Source: Blumeriella jaapii (taxonomy: Eukaryota > Ascomycota > Leotiomycetes > Helotiales > Drepanopezizaceae). From it: DNA of 64,000 bases. Below the pieces are notes generated by a model that saw only the letters and a program-made list of their open reading frames with translations, had not been told where the DNA came from and searched no databases. The translations under genes were made by a program, and so were the position numbers. Every line of letters begins with the position of its first letter. Position 1 is the stretch's first letter. The stretch is from the NCBI GenBank assembly GCA_009599575.1, contig VWND01000010.1:1012501-1076500 (forward strand), in the 5' to 3' direction. Shown in pieces: positions 35,786-48,300 of this stretch.

Positions 35786-36564
35786 TTCGGTTTCGTTTTT
35801 ATAATTATTAATAATGCACAAGAGTAATTTTGCATAACAATCGAAGTAATGTTCAAGTATTGATTTAGCACCATCTAGAGCAATTCTTCAGAATCCCCTT
35901 TAATAACTCAACCAAGACGATTTGCCGGATCGAGTTATAGCCATTCTGTCTTTCTTTTTCATGATGTATATTTATCTATCACTTCCGTAGCAGCAACCAT
36001 AAAAGTGTAATAATAAAAAATGCTGCCAGCCTTTAACCTGCAGTACAAATCTTTTCCGCATTTATGTATTTCATCCGCCGGTATCGAAAGGCGTACGTTG
36101 AATACACGCTTCATACGGCAGGCAGAAAAAACCCAATCTTCATCTTACTTTCTGATATCATATGCTATTTGTACATCATATGATATCGCTTATGTTTCAA
36201 AGCGTTTATAATGTAAAAACACAAGTCAACATTTGTGACTTCGAAGCAAAAAGCTAAGATCAGTCAACAGAAGCTCGAAAAACCATACGTCATAAAACAG
36301 CATGTCTCGATAGAAAATTTTTAAACCATTATTTGGGATCAACAACTGCAGAAATGGAAGGTTGCGAAAAGAGAGAGAACCCCGTGTACAATAGAAGTGA
36401 CTTCCGCAGTTGATATGGAGGCTTTACCAGAAAACTAGTCACGATGCATACACATATACTTAAGTGAAAAAAGATGGCACAATCACTGAGCTAAAGGTGC
36501 CAACAGGGCCGAAACACACCACAAAAGCCAAACGCTTCGGAAAGACATCTGGAACTGCTGCCGA

Positions 36565-36785
36565 AAAGACGAAGAAGACGAAAGAAGACGAAAAAGACGA
36601 AGAAGAAGACGAAGAAGACGAAGAAGACGAAGAAGACGAAGAAGACGAAGAAGACGAAGAAGACGAAGAAGACGAAGAAGACGAAGAAGACGAAGAAGAC
36701 GAAGAAGACGAAGAAGACGAAGAAGACGAAGAAGACGAAAGAAGACGAAGAAGACGAAGAAGACGAAGAAGACGAAGAAGAGAGA
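36565..36785. repeat. (GAAGAC)n hexanucleotide array
   Basis: A purine-rich 6-bp repeat with two phase slips. It would encode Asp-Glu-Glu or Arg-rich runs depending on frame. Confidence 0.92.
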
Positions 36786-37219
36786 CTCTATCTAGGCAAG
36801 TAATCCTGCCAAAAACGGACGGGGGCGCTAGCCGGGTCAAGCCTACTTGTTGCACCGCTAGGAAACCGCAGAGCACATTGTAGAATCTCGATTCTCTCTG
36901 TTCAGTTGCTAATGCCGTGAAAACCACTACTTACCTATGCATGCCAAGTTTACTGTACTTTTTTGCTAATCCGTTTTTAGACATATTGATTCCCTTCCCT
37001 TTCACATCCAAAAAAAAAAAACGGACTGAATAATTCGTAAGATTCGTTTCCTTCCATTTCTCTTCTCTCTTTTTTTAGTCAGTATCTGTCCGTCCATGCA
37101 AATCGGACCCTACCACCTATCTATTCAACGACGACAGATCGGCCGTATTGCTGCCGGATTGTTTCCAATTCAGATCCTTCCCTTTTTGCTATTCTAATTT
37201 ATGATACTTATATATATTT

Positions 37220-37560
37220 TACCGCTCCTTTTCCTTTCCCTTTCCTTTCCCTTTCCACTCCCTTTCCTCCCCTTTTCCTTTCTTTTTTTCCCCTCTTTTT
37301 TTTCCTTTCCCTTTTCTTTTTCTTTCCTTTCCTTTTATTTTTATTTTCCTTTCCTTTCTTTTCCTTTCTTTTCTTTTTCTCTCCTTTCCTTTTCTTTTCC
37401 TTTTCCTTTTCCTTTCCTTTCCCTTTTTTTTTTTTTTTTTTTCCCTTTTCCTTTCTTTTTTTTCCTTTTTTTTTTTTTTTTTTTCCCTTTCCTTTCCTTT
37501 CCTTTTCCTTTTCTTTTCTTCTTCCTTCCCTTCTCCTTTTTTCCCTTCCCGTTCTCTTCC
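37220..37560. repeat. Long CCTTT-type pyrimidine tract
   Basis: Over 300 nt of nearly pure C/T on the plus strand, with two T homopolymers. Mirror symmetry makes triplex formation possible. No coding capacity is credible. Confidence 0.9.
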
Positions 37561-38393
37561 TCCAATTCTCCTTCCCCCAAGCCCTATCACCTCCCCTTCC
37601 TCCTCCCAACCTCCCCACTCTTCCCTCCAATTCCCCCCATTCCGTGCCTCAGACCCCTGTTTTTTCTCTCTGTTTCCTTCCATGAATAGTAACCCGATCC
37701 AAATTCAGCATGGATAGAATACTGGAATTTGGTTTCCGTATTTTGAAATCTATAAATGTATCTAAGAGTGAATGGATGGATAAATGGGTAGGAGCACGGA
37801 AAACCAAAACTCGATACAGACCCAGGATTTGGAACCGTATGGTTGATTTGCTCCCCAGCTCCCCAGCTCCCCAAGTCCCAGCGCAGCAGTACCCTAAAAG
37901 AAAAGGACTCCAAGCGTGTGCCACAAACAGACCAGACAGCAAACAACAGTTTGCAAATTTCAATTCTCGAAGAAGAAAAGAGAAAAGAAAGCGCTTTGGC
38001 GTATTCTGCTACCACTCACTCGCTGTATTTTTAGCCACACCCCCCTTTGACCCATTGGCCTACTACCTATCAACCCACCTACATACCTACCTACCTACTC
38101 ACCTACTCACACAGATAAAAAACCAGCCCAAGCTTGAAAACCGCGAAGTGAAAATAGAAAAAAAAGAAAAAGAAAAAAAATCAGGATTAGGAAACAGAAA
38201 CGGCAAGAGCCAAGATGTAACGCCGGTTATTTTTTTTCTATACCCGTCTACGCTAACCGGGAGGGCAGATAGGTACATTGATAATACATAAGTCATGAGA
38301 TTTTTAATCGGTAAATGGCAGCTAGCCAATATCCCCCCCACAGACCTGTCTCTTCATCGACAAAAAATCGAAAGTGGCAAAACAAAGCCATCC

Positions 38394-40364
38394 TCACCTC
38401 CGCACATAATACCCATTCGCCGCAAGAGGTGCATGCCTCGGCTCCGCCCCGTCCAGCGGCGAAGCCCTCAAGCCAAACTTGTGAAACGGCACCTTTCCCA
38501 TCTGACGCTGCGCGGCCGTCCGAATGCTCTGCCCGCTGCTGCCCGTCCCTGACCGGCCCGCCGCGCGCGGCACGGTATCCGGATGCCACACCGGCCGGTC
38601 CAGGATGTGTTCCGTGAGCAGGATATCGTTCATTTCGGCGAGCATGACCAGCTCGGCGGCCTCGTCGTCGCGCGCCTGCAGATCGCGCTGGAGGGCGGCA
38701 CGCTGCGCCGCGTCGTCGGCGCGCAGGAGGCCCATGATGCGCATCTCGATGACGCGCTGCTCGGGCGGGATGTCGTCGTAGTCGCGCGTCAGGCGAACGA
38801 TGATGTTCTTCGTGTTGCCCGGGATGGAGAGGGCCGAGATGACGGCCGGGAACCAGGTGTCTTCCTCCGTCTTGGAGGACTTGAGGAGTTGGCTCGTGTA
38901 CCGCGCCCACCCGAGGTAGTACCCCGACAGGAGCTGGGTAATGTTGGTAGGGACCCCCGACAGTGCCATGCCAGGCATGTTGAAGTGCTCCGTACCGACG
39001 CGGGCGGGTTCGCTGTTGGCGAGGAAGCGCAACGGGTACGGTGCCTGCGGACCCTCGTCGATGACCGGGTCGCCGTTGCTGACTGCCCATGCTAATCCAC
39101 CCGGCTCGATTACCTGAGCTGCGTCTGGGGTGGCCGTCCCGTCTGAGGGTTTCATCACACCGAGAGCTGCGGAGGCAGCCGGTTGAGTGATCCACGACGG
39201 CAGGAATTTCTGGACGCGTTTCTGCACTACCGCCGCCACCGGACCCACGGCTCTCCCAGCGGTGTTCCGGGCGTAGGTTTCGAACGCCATCACTCCGAGT
39301 TCGAGCGGCAGCGTTGTCAGGCTGGCCCCACGAATGGATCCAGGACTTGTCGACGAGGAAAGGATTCTAAAGACCGGACTCGGGCACAGCACTTTCTCCC
39401 TGTCACCCAGACACAGCACGAACTGAAAGTAGCCATCCTCAGCCTCCTCGGGGATCCTGACGATCGCCGTCTCTCGCAGGACGTGGAACCGTTGCCTGCT
39501 GTTCTTCGGCTTCTTCCGGAAGTGGGCGATATCCCGCTGCCAGGCTCGCTCATCGCTCGCCTTCAGCTGCTCGGATGCCACGTTCAAGGCCGGCGTGACG
39601 TTGATCCAATTCCCGTTCCTCCCCATGAAAGCGCGAGCTCGCATCCCCGTCTTGCCGCTCCACCCTTTGCTCTGCAGCCATAGGGTTCGTTCCGGAGGCA
39701 AGGGCTGCTCGGCAAAGATGGAGATGGCCAACGTCGTCTCGGCGCCCTGGTAAAAGACCAAGCCGTGCGAGTGACGGAGGATGGAGAAGTTCTTGGTGCT
39801 CTCGACAGGGTGTGTTATAAGGCCGCCAGCGAAGTGGCGGGCTTCTTTGAAAGCCTGCTGGACGTAGGAGGCAGACGCAGACTGCGAGGACTTGACGCTC
39901 GAGTTGAGGGAAACGTTGCTGGACGCATGGCGCAGAGGGGGAGGGGCGCAGAGGCCGCCGGCCGCCGGCGGTGCGCTGCTGGTCGCGTGTGTGGATGATG
40001 AGGGGCTTCGGTGCAGTTGTGGTTGGGGAAGATCTCCATTCGGGCTGGTGCGGGGGAATGCATCGCGGCGAGGTGAGAGTGTCGGGCTGGGTATGGAGGA
40101 ATTTTGCAGAAGGGGAAGTCTATCGCGGCGGGGTGAGAGTGTCAGGCTCGATGGGAGAGGTGTCGGCAGACGCGTCTTCTTGAGCTTTTCGAACTCCTCG
40201 AAGAAGATGGGCGGTCCGTCGTCGTTCCTCGAGGGGGCCGTCTTTGGTCTCTCGATGTTGACGGGCTTTCGAGCCACTCGGAACAGGCTCAAGCTGCTCT
40301 TGGGCGACGAGGGGTGCGAGTCGACTTCCGAGTAGGGCGGCGGAGGTCCCGAGAAATCCATCAT
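38394..40364 (-). CDS. Conserved fungal protein, function unknown
   Basis: A single exon of 656 aa. The start is the ATG at 40364 (MMDFSGPPPPYSEV); the frame is open a few codons farther only through a GTG. The first 165 residues are Ser/Pro-rich and probably disordered, with a PPPPYS motif and repeated LSPRRD. A folded part follows, containing HSHGLVFYQGAETTLAISIF, LPPERTLWLQSKGWSGKTGM, NGNWINVTPAL and LRLTRDYDD-like segments. The tail has a coiled, charged stretch ending in GYYVRR. I recall similar proteins in other Pezizomycotina, some annotated under the doubtful name 'LipA and NB-ARC domain protein'; no P-loop of an NB-ARC is visible here. No signal peptide or TM segment is seen, so it is probably cytosolic. 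Confidence 0.85.
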   Translation of the reverse strand: MMDFSGPPPPYSEVDSHPSSPKSSLSLFRVARKPVNIERPKTAPSRNDDGPPIFFEEFEKLKKTRLPTPLPSSLTLSPRRDRLPLLQNSSIPSPTLSPRRDAFPRTSPNGDLPQPQLHRSPSSSTHATSSAPPAAGGLCAPPPLRHASSNVSLNSSVKSSQSASASYVQQAFKEARHFAGGLITHPVESTKNFSILRHSHGLVFYQGAETTLAISIFAEQPLPPERTLWLQSKGWSGKTGMRARAFMGRNGNWINVTPALNVASEQLKASDERAWQRDIAHFRKKPKNSRQRFHVLRETAIVRIPEEAEDGYFQFVLCLGDREKVLCPSPVFRILSSSTSPGSIRGASLTTLPLELGVMAFETYARNTAGRAVGPVAAVVQKRVQKFLPSWITQPAASAALGVMKPSDGTATPDAAQVIEPGGLAWAVSNGDPVIDEGPQAPYPLRFLANSEPARVGTEHFNMPGMALSGVPTNITQLLSGYYLGWARYTSQLLKSSKTEEDTWFPAVISALSIPGNTKNIIVRLTRDYDDIPPEQRVIEMRIMGLLRADDAAQRAALQRDLQARDDEAAELVMLAEMNDILLTEHILDRPVWHPDTVPRAAGRSGTGSSGQSIRTAAQRQMGKVPFHKFGLRASPLDGAEPRHAPLAANGYYVRR

Positions 40365-43300
40365 CGTCACTTGGACAGGGCTCCTCTGCTGTGGATGATG
40401 GCGGCGATGTCAAGCTATCCAGAGAGCAGAACATGGCTGTGGACTGCCATGGCGCATCGTTCGGCAGTCAGTCGTTGGAAGTATGGAAGTATGGAAGAGT
40501 GGAAGTGTGGAAGTGTAGAAGTGTGGAAGTGTGGAAGTGTGAGAGTCGTTGCCTCACTCTGGGTTGGCTGTTCCATATCGAGGGATGGTGGAACAGGGGG
40601 CGATTGGATGTTTGGGGTTTTGGGTTTTGGGGCTCTGGGGCTCTGCAGTCTGGTCGGGAGTCGGTCCACGTGCAGCCTCAGCCTTGTCAGCCTCGCCAAG
40701 ATCGCCCTTCCGCTTCCGCTTCCGCTTCAGCTTTCAGCTTGGATCTCGACCTCGACCTCAACCTCAACCTCGACCTCGACCTCGACCGCGACCCGAACGG
40801 ACGGACGCCTGCGAAGATCAACCTGTGTGTGCATACTGTCCTACAGACACACATGCTCTGTCCATCGGCCTTTCTTTCCATCGGTGATGTCATTCCCATT
40901 TGGTTTCTGCGCCTTACATGCATGCCTAGATCCATGTTCGGTTCGCAGAGAGCGCATCTCAATATCAACAACCTTGTGCGTCAATCACTATCTGACTAGA
41001 GAGCGATGCAGGCATTACCAGACCGGATTCGAGCATAACAACGGCGGGCATGTACCACCGAGGAGAGCACCATGGAGAGCGTTTGAACGGTGATACTTTT
41101 TACCTACATCTCTACCCCTGGTGATCATCATTCCCTTTCGCAGCTTGCACGCTCTGTTGGGTCTGGACGTTGTCGATGGGCAGAATGCGGACAAACGTTG
41201 CAGTCAAGAAGATACTTAGCGATCCGGGACAGCTATCAGCGAAACACGTAGCTTAGTCTTCATCGACCGCCGACGAGAACGTACCGCGATGTTGCGTTCG
41301 TCATAAGGGAAAATGACGGTGCTCCTTGTACCGCAGATATCTGCTTCAGAGCAACAGCAACAAGAACAACATTCTCGCGATTTTGCAAGACTACTACTAC
41401 TACTACTACTACTACTACATACCTCGCACGCCAACTACACTGAGCCCATCCGGGGCCAATTATGTCATCCACGTTGGGAACTGGGGAGAGGATGCAGATC
41501 AGCCTGTCAAGGAGTCGGGATTTCGGAACTTCCCCTGATAGACGCCGAATCGTAGCCTGAAAGTCGGCCATGACCATGGTTTCGTCTGATTAACTCCTCG
41601 TTTCAGAGATGCAGTTGGCCAATAGTGCTACGGTTTGCAGTTCGACGGTAACAGTGGCTAATGCCCGTTCGGAAGCACGTGGGCAAACGGAGTTTCTCCC
41701 GGCAAGATTCTGCAGAGACTCGATGCTGCTTTTCTATAGTCCGACGGCGGTGAGTCTGCCCAGGGGATTGTTTACAAGCTATGAGCCGGATCCCTTCCTC
41801 GAGCCATCGACAATTTCCCGCTATGCTGGCCGTGCTCGGAATGTGGTCAGCCGTTGGTCCTCGCATCGACGAGATGGCAGGAGCGCAAAAGCCGCCCACA
41901 AACCACGATGCATCTGTATAGGACTGCACTGTACATACAGTACAGCACAGTACTGTAGGATGCTCTCTCTCTGTATGCGTTGTGCATTCTACGCACGGCC
42001 CGAGCCGTGCGCTCCTATTTTTAGTCCACAGTGTCGGTAAGTTCGGTTTCAATCAGGCTCGAGAGCTGCGGATGTACAGTACAGTAGGTCGGTAGATCTT
42101 CTTCAGCCTCTCTTGGCTTCACAAGCGTGTTTCCAGAACGGGCACGGGACGGGCAGAGAGTCACGAGTTTACTTCGTGTGTGCAGCGGAAGTTTGCTGTT
42201 CGCCGTTTGGGGGATTTAGAATTTGTCGGAGGTCCATCCGAGGAAACTTCTCAGCAGATTGGCCCGGATTCGGCCTGGCAATCCGCCAAGTGACGGCATT
42301 CGACGGGGTGAGAGGGAACAAGATTACCAGAACCGCTAGCTTGGGCCGGTCGTTTCGGGCTCATGCTATGGAAGAAGTTTGTATGTGTACATATGTACCT
42401 ACTATACGAAGTACTGTACAGCGGTACTTGTGCGAGATAATGTTAATTTGACATCTATCTGTGCGTGCCTTTTTCATAAGGTGGTATTTCCAAGGGCATT
42501 ACCCAATAATAGAAAGCAGCATTGCCAAGCATCATCCAATGAAGCAAGGATTCGCACAGATGTCGAACTAACACAATTTCACCCAGGTACGAAGCACATC
42601 GTATGCATGTACGATGTACTGTAAGTAAGTATGTATGTATGTACTTCTACATACATACATACAAATGTGGGCTCGCCACTTAGGCTTCGCTAGTCCTGTC
42701 AGGGGTAAAGAGCTGCTACGGTACACAGCACTGTATTGCATGGTGTGTGTGTATTTACTGTACGGCAAACAGTTCTACTGTCTACCAGATCTACCGCTCT
42801 TGGTCCAGTCTCACGTATCACCACCAAGCACCTGCGTCGACATGAGAGCATCTGGGTGTGAAGAGTGGCAAACCGAATCTCGCCGGGGCGACCAAAAGGC
42901 AGCTTTACCATGTACATACAACATTTCGTTTGAGCCGAGAGTAAACAGGGCTAGGCCAATTCGGCTGTCTTCGCTTAATTCGCTTGGTTTTCTTGACCTG
43001 GCGGGGGCGTTTCAAGGAATCCCCCCCCTGGTGGTGAGCGGACGTGAAGGTTATCGCTGCGACGGGATCGAGCGTCCTTGGGGCTGCTGGCCAACTTGGG
43101 ACGAAATGGTCAGGATGAAGGTCAGATCAAGGAGATGGCCAGGGGCAGCTCACGCACCAACGGGTCCGACCACTGTACATACGAACAACAAGCGTGGAAG
43201 AAGGCCCGCCGATCCAGGACAGGACGAAAGTGTGTAATTTTCGGTACCAAAGCGGTCAATGAGCAAGATATCGTCGGAAAGTCTATCTCCTGGATGTCTC

Positions 43301-43577
43301 TGCGGACCTGAGCGGCCGGGACGGAAGGCGTCCTGCTGGCCGCACCGAGAGCTGGGAGAGCTTGAGAGCGTTGTATAAGAAGGCTCGGTCTGTCTGCTTT
43401 GGCAACCTCTCTCTCTCTCTCCATCCCATACATCTTTCTTCAGCTTCTTTCTGTTGCTTTCCTGAGGTACTCTTTGCTTTGCTGAGGTGCTCATTCGTTA
43501 CGGACCTCACACCGATCAAGTAATCGATCAACACACGTTCTCTTTTTCCATAATCTCGGTTCTCTACAACCGCAACA
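40365..43577. other. Intergenic, no supported gene
   Basis: Features are TATGGAAG/GTGGAAGT short repeats (40480-40540), a (CTCGAC)n-like run (40745-40790), (CTA)n at about 41390-41417, ACAGTAC tracts (41930-41960) and GTAC-rich DNA at 42600-42660. The last 200 bp are the promoter of the secreted repeat protein, with a TATAAG box-like sequence at 43374 and a (CT)n run at 43408-43422. Confidence 0.5.
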
Positions 43578-45367
43578 ATGGTCAAGAATCTCGCCCTCCT
43601 CGCCGCTTTGGCTTCCCTCGCAATCGCGGCTCCCTTCAACCAGCTCGAGCGCCGAACCGACTACTCCGGTGCTCAGGCCCAGGGCTCCATCACGGCCAGC
43701 GCCGAGTTCAGCCTTGAAGTCGCCGCTGCTCTTGAGGCGTGCATCGGCGGTGTCGTGTCGTCAACGGTGGATGTGGACGTCAAGGCTGCCCTGAGCGCCT
43801 GGGTCTCCGGTGCTGGTGCCGCCTACTTCGATGTGAGCCTTGTGGCGAGCATCCAGTCGTGGTGCTCCGCTGATACCGACTTCACTCTGGACGCGGACGC
43901 CACGGCCGCGATCCAGGCTTCACTCGAAGCAGAAGCAGATGTCAGCGCCGCTGGAGGCGTCGTCGCCTACTTCAGCGCCTACATCTCGGCATCGGCCGGG
44001 AGTGACTGTGGTGCTTGCACGACCATCGAAGCTGGTAAGTCGTTTGCTGGCATTAGCAGGCACGAATCTTCGCATCGACGTCTTACTGACTCCACCCAGA
44101 TGTTTCAGTCACTCTGGAAGCATGGCTGTCCGCCAACGCCGGTTCTCTCCAGGCTAGCGTCGAGGGCTCCCTCCAGGCATCGGTGTCCGGCTGCATTGCC
44201 GAGACCCTGACCATCGATGCTCGTGCTGATCTGTCGGCTTGGATTTCCAGCCCAGAATGCGGGCTCGATGAAGATTTGAAGGCTAGCCTGAGTGTCTGGA
44301 TTTCAGGAGGTGCCGAGGTTAGTGCTGGAGGACAAGTATCAGGTAGGCATTCGACCCCGAGATGTCATGATTGACAAAATGCTCAATGGACATGTCACTG
44401 ACTCCCGTAGCCGAAGTCAGCGGCAACGTTGTCATCGAAGCATCTGTCCAGGCAGACCTTACTACCTTCATCCAGGGCTCCGCATTCGCTGAGCTCGACA
44501 TCGACATCCAGGGAGGTCTTCATGCCGCTGCCGCTGGTGGTGCATGCGCTTCGCTCTCCGTGGAAGTGCAAGCTTCCTTGACGGCGTGGATCCAGAGCTC
44601 CGACTGCACCCTCGACGACAGCCTGAAGGTCTCCATCCAAGCATGGATCAGCGGTGAGGTGTCTACTGGCACCGAGAATGGCGTCGACCCCAGCACTTTC
44701 GGTATGCTTCCCTCCGATCTACGTCCTCCTGATTTTCAACGCGTGGAACTCTAACTAACATCTCCCCTCCAGGCTACACTGCCGGCGCAACCACCATTGC
44801 TGCCAGCCTCGATGTCTCAGGTGCCTTGACTGTCGACGCCCAAGGAGCCCTCGGCGCATGGATCTCTGGCTCCCTCAGTGCCAGCGTCGAAGTTGATGTT
44901 CTCACCTCTCTCCAGGCATGTGCTTCTGGAGAGGTGGCTGCTTCCCTGTCTGCTTCTGCTACCGTCTCTCTCTCCGCATGGTTGGCCACCCCTGACTGCT
45001 CCCTTGACGCTGATGTCCGCGCCTCGGTCGTCCTATGGTTGTCTGCCGCCGTCCAGGTCACTGCCGACGCCGCTGCCACCTTGTCCGCCGATGTCATCAG
45101 CACCGTGCAGGCTGCCGTCGATGCCAGTGTCGAGCTCTCGGCCATTGTCAAGGGTGTTCTCGGTCTTGCTCTCGGAGGACAAGCTGCCGTTGCCGTGTCC
45201 GTCGATGCCCGCGCTGAGGTCTGCGCTTTCCTGACCTCCGACTACGGTAAATACTCTCGCTCACTACATTCTTGGGTCCCTTGCTAACACACACAGCTGC
45301 CAGCGTCGGAGTTGAAGTCCAGATCCAACTCATCGGATGGTTGACCGGCCACGTTTCATCGTCCTAA
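43578..45367 (+). CDS. Secreted Ala/Ser-rich repeat protein
   Basis: Exons are 43578-44034, 44100-44342, 44411-44701, 44773-45246 and 45297-45367 (511 aa). The four introns (50-71 nt) are all GT-AG and all phase 1. The signal peptide (MVKNLALLAALASLAIAA) is followed by an ERR-TDY Kex2-like site. The rest is a degenerate repeat of about 40-80 residues built on alternating helices: (S/A)AWxSG...V.ASLxAW...S.DC.LD.D.KASL..W(I/V)SG. Cysteine occurs at regular places, mainly in the S-x-DC-x-LD motif. There is no GPI tail (it ends GWLTGHVSSS) and no enzyme motif. Codon use is GC-rich at third positions, as in highly expressed fungal genes. I do not recognise a named family. A structural or surface role is a guess from secretion, repeats and low complexity. 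Confidence 0.87.
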
Positions 45368-48300
45368 TCGCTCAGCGACTAAGTCCACTACTTCCGACCC
45401 CTGCTAGATTTCGACCGACAAGGGGAGTATCTGTTGTGAGGGTACCAAACCTCATCTTGACTGGGGGACCTTGTTATACACGATCCACAGATCCCAAGCT
45501 AGACCAAGCGTGGCGCACACTCTCATTCAACATGTTGCTGCACCGTAATAGTTAATTTTCATTAGTAGTTGCTTGGTGTTTATGGGAAATAATACATCTT
45601 TTAGGATGAATCTTCATCTCTTTCCGTGCTTGTTCTCCTCGCTTGTGATTCCACGACCGCTGCATATGTATCTCGGATGGTTCTTACGCACAGCCTTCCT
45701 TCGTATGTACATCGTACCTACATACCTAGGTAGTAATCTGCAGCCGCTTACTTTACTCTTTCCCATCCTTAACCGTCCTGTACTACCGGTACCTGCACAC
45801 AAATTCAGCATAGTACAGCATAAAACAGTACAGTACACTGTATCCGGTCGGTTCTCCACGATACTTTCCGGCTCCTCCTCACACGCACACGGTACCTTCC
45901 GCTCCCTTTTCCTTCCTTACTCCTTACGCCCATGGGGCGCGAAAACGAAATCGAAACATAAACAAAAAAAAAAGAAAGGGGGGAGATTTAGTCAGTACCT
46001 GAGCTCTACGCCTGCGGCTTTCCGCTGTGCTGAAATCTTTTCCTTCGAGGTTTGGGGGAACACTGTGCAGTGCATCTTCAGTCGTGCAATCCTAGGTAGT
46101 CAGGTCTGAAGAGCTATCTCATATACAGTACAGTACAGTATAATACGGTACAGTACATACATACATAAGCAAATGTGAATTAATTCCACAACCGAACCGA
46201 TGCGCGATGCCGGCGGTGATGGGGAGCCTTAAATTTTGTTTTTTTTTTTACCTTTTTTGGAAGGAAAGGGGGAAGAGGGGGGGGGGGGGGGGCGCGATTG
46301 CGAACAAGGTTTTTCTGGTGAAGGGCGTGTTTAGGGAGGGCTTTGGGGGGGGGGGGGGGGGGGGGGTGGGGGGAGAGAAGAAAGGGCGGAAAGGGCGGAA
46401 GGAAGAGAAAAGGAAAGGAAAGGAAAGGAAAGAAAGGAGGTAGAAGGGTTGATAATAGATAGATCGCTTGATAGGTGAGAATTCCGGTGCTGTGCTGTGT
46501 TGTGTTGAGTTGAGTTGTATTGTATTGTATTATGTCATAAACTGTAAAATGCAATACAGCGCCTTTGTAGAATTGCTTTACCGGGTGGATGGGTGGAACG
46601 GAAATTGGCACGTACTGTACCTACACAGCAGCGCTTTTGGAAGCTAGCTCTGTTGATGTGTTGGTTGTACGTAAACAAACATTTGGAGATCTCCTTCGAC
46701 GACGACGCTGTTCGCTGAGAGTTCGAAAAAGAAAAAATCTTAAGGTTTTTTTAGAAGAGCTGGATACCGGGGGGTCAAGACCCTGGGCTATGCTGTACTA
46801 CCTACCGTATATAAAAAAGCCTTTTCTTTTGTGGATCTTGAAATCCTGGTTTTGGCTTTTTGATAGCTGTACTGTACTGTGTAGGTACCTATGTAGACTT
46901 TGCGTATCGAATCTCTTTTGCTTGGCACGTTCTTGTTTTCGACTCAAGGTTTCGAAGGGCTGTCTTTTGCTTGATGGTAAACAAGAAAAATAAAAACAAT
47001 TGATATTGTTGTTTTTCTTTTTACATGATTAATTTTGCTGTTACCATGCCGCTTCAGTGAATGCACAAGGAGCAACTATGCCTTCAGCCGCCAGCAACTC
47101 CACGTTTATTGTCGACGGACAGAGATTTCCCTCCACGCCACGGAGCGGCGCGGTGCGGCGCAGCATTCGCGTTTGGAAAAATCGGGCAATTGCGATTCAA
47201 TGCGCTCGTTTCAATAACGTCTTCACAAAATAACAGAAACCGGATCTGGATTTGGGGGGGATAAGTCAGTCTGTCAGGGTCCGGCGTTGGATTGGGGAGG
47301 GGAAGGGGGGGTTGTGGATTGGGATCTACATGCTAGCTTACTAGACTATGTAGGCTTTTGTGCTTTGGATTTTCTCGTTGGGGGGGGGGGGGGGGGGGGG
47401 GGGGAATAGGTGAAACCAGATGCCAAAAGTGATTGTTTGCATCTAAATGCCTTTCATGCAGCGCACGACGCGCCAAACGACTTCCCTATTAGAGGGATCG
47501 TCACAGTATAATGATTCTGTGCCAGCTATCTGCTCTATTAGTAAGGTACAATCAAAAGAAGAACAGTTGGGTCATTGATTCGGAGCGTTTTAAAAAAATC
47601 AAAACGCAAAGCTGTGGTTTTAGAACACATAGAATTTGGGTGGTAAACTAGCCGGCACACAGCTTATGTAGACATCGAACACATTTGAAAAACAATAACA
47701 GGTGTTAGGCGTAAATTCCATTCCGAGATTAATCCCCTAGACCAAAAATACAAATAAAACATCGAGTGGGTAAAAGCGATATATCGAAGAAGCATGGTGG
47801 GTTGATGTAGGTAGTCGTGTAGAAGCTATGTGATTAACGCTTCTGGTGCGCTTTACGCCCCAGTCGACTGCGATTACGCAAAGCCAAGGGCTGGTGTGGG
47901 AAGGAAGAAGTCTGTAGAAAGCCCTGTTTGGCTTTGGTTTCAATATTTCTCAAAGTCGTTGTCTTTGTCGATCATTTGCTTGTAGTTGACATGAGATGGA
48001 AAGAAGGAAAGAGGGGTGGTTTGGGTATCAATTGTAGGGGGGCACGCATTAACATTTTTGGCACACCGGGGTAGATATTAAATGGATGAAAATGAAAAGT
48101 AGAATAAAGAAACGTTAGCGAATAAATCATAAGTAGCTCCCAAGATGGATGGGTTGTTGTTGACTTCCTGTGCGTGGTTGGGCCGGGGTGTGGCGAGAGG
48201 CGTAGAAAGGAAGGGGAGGAAGAGAGGAGAGAGAGGAAGGGTATCTGTCAATGGGGTATTGAGAGATTTCTGGTTATTTATTCGTTTTGCAATAGTGCGG

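Larger units (their letters stand above)
34510..38393. other. Repeat-rich intergenic DNA, no supported gene
   Basis: Contains GATG/GATA tetranucleotide tracts (34700-34860), a 10-bp tandem repeat (35596-35785), (GAAGAC)n (36565-36785) and a long pyrimidine tract (37220-37560). Apparent proteins here (poly-Ser, poly-Glu/Asp, poly-Phe/Ser) are translations of these repeats. The frame at 36464-36883 starts with about 40 ordinary residues before the DEE repeats, but nothing else supports it. Confidence 0.55.

Noticed and set aside
36460..36927. Acidic DEED-repeat protein on plus and poly-Ser protein on minus
   Set aside because: Both are translations of the (GAAGAC)n array. The short ordinary lead-in has no supporting feature.
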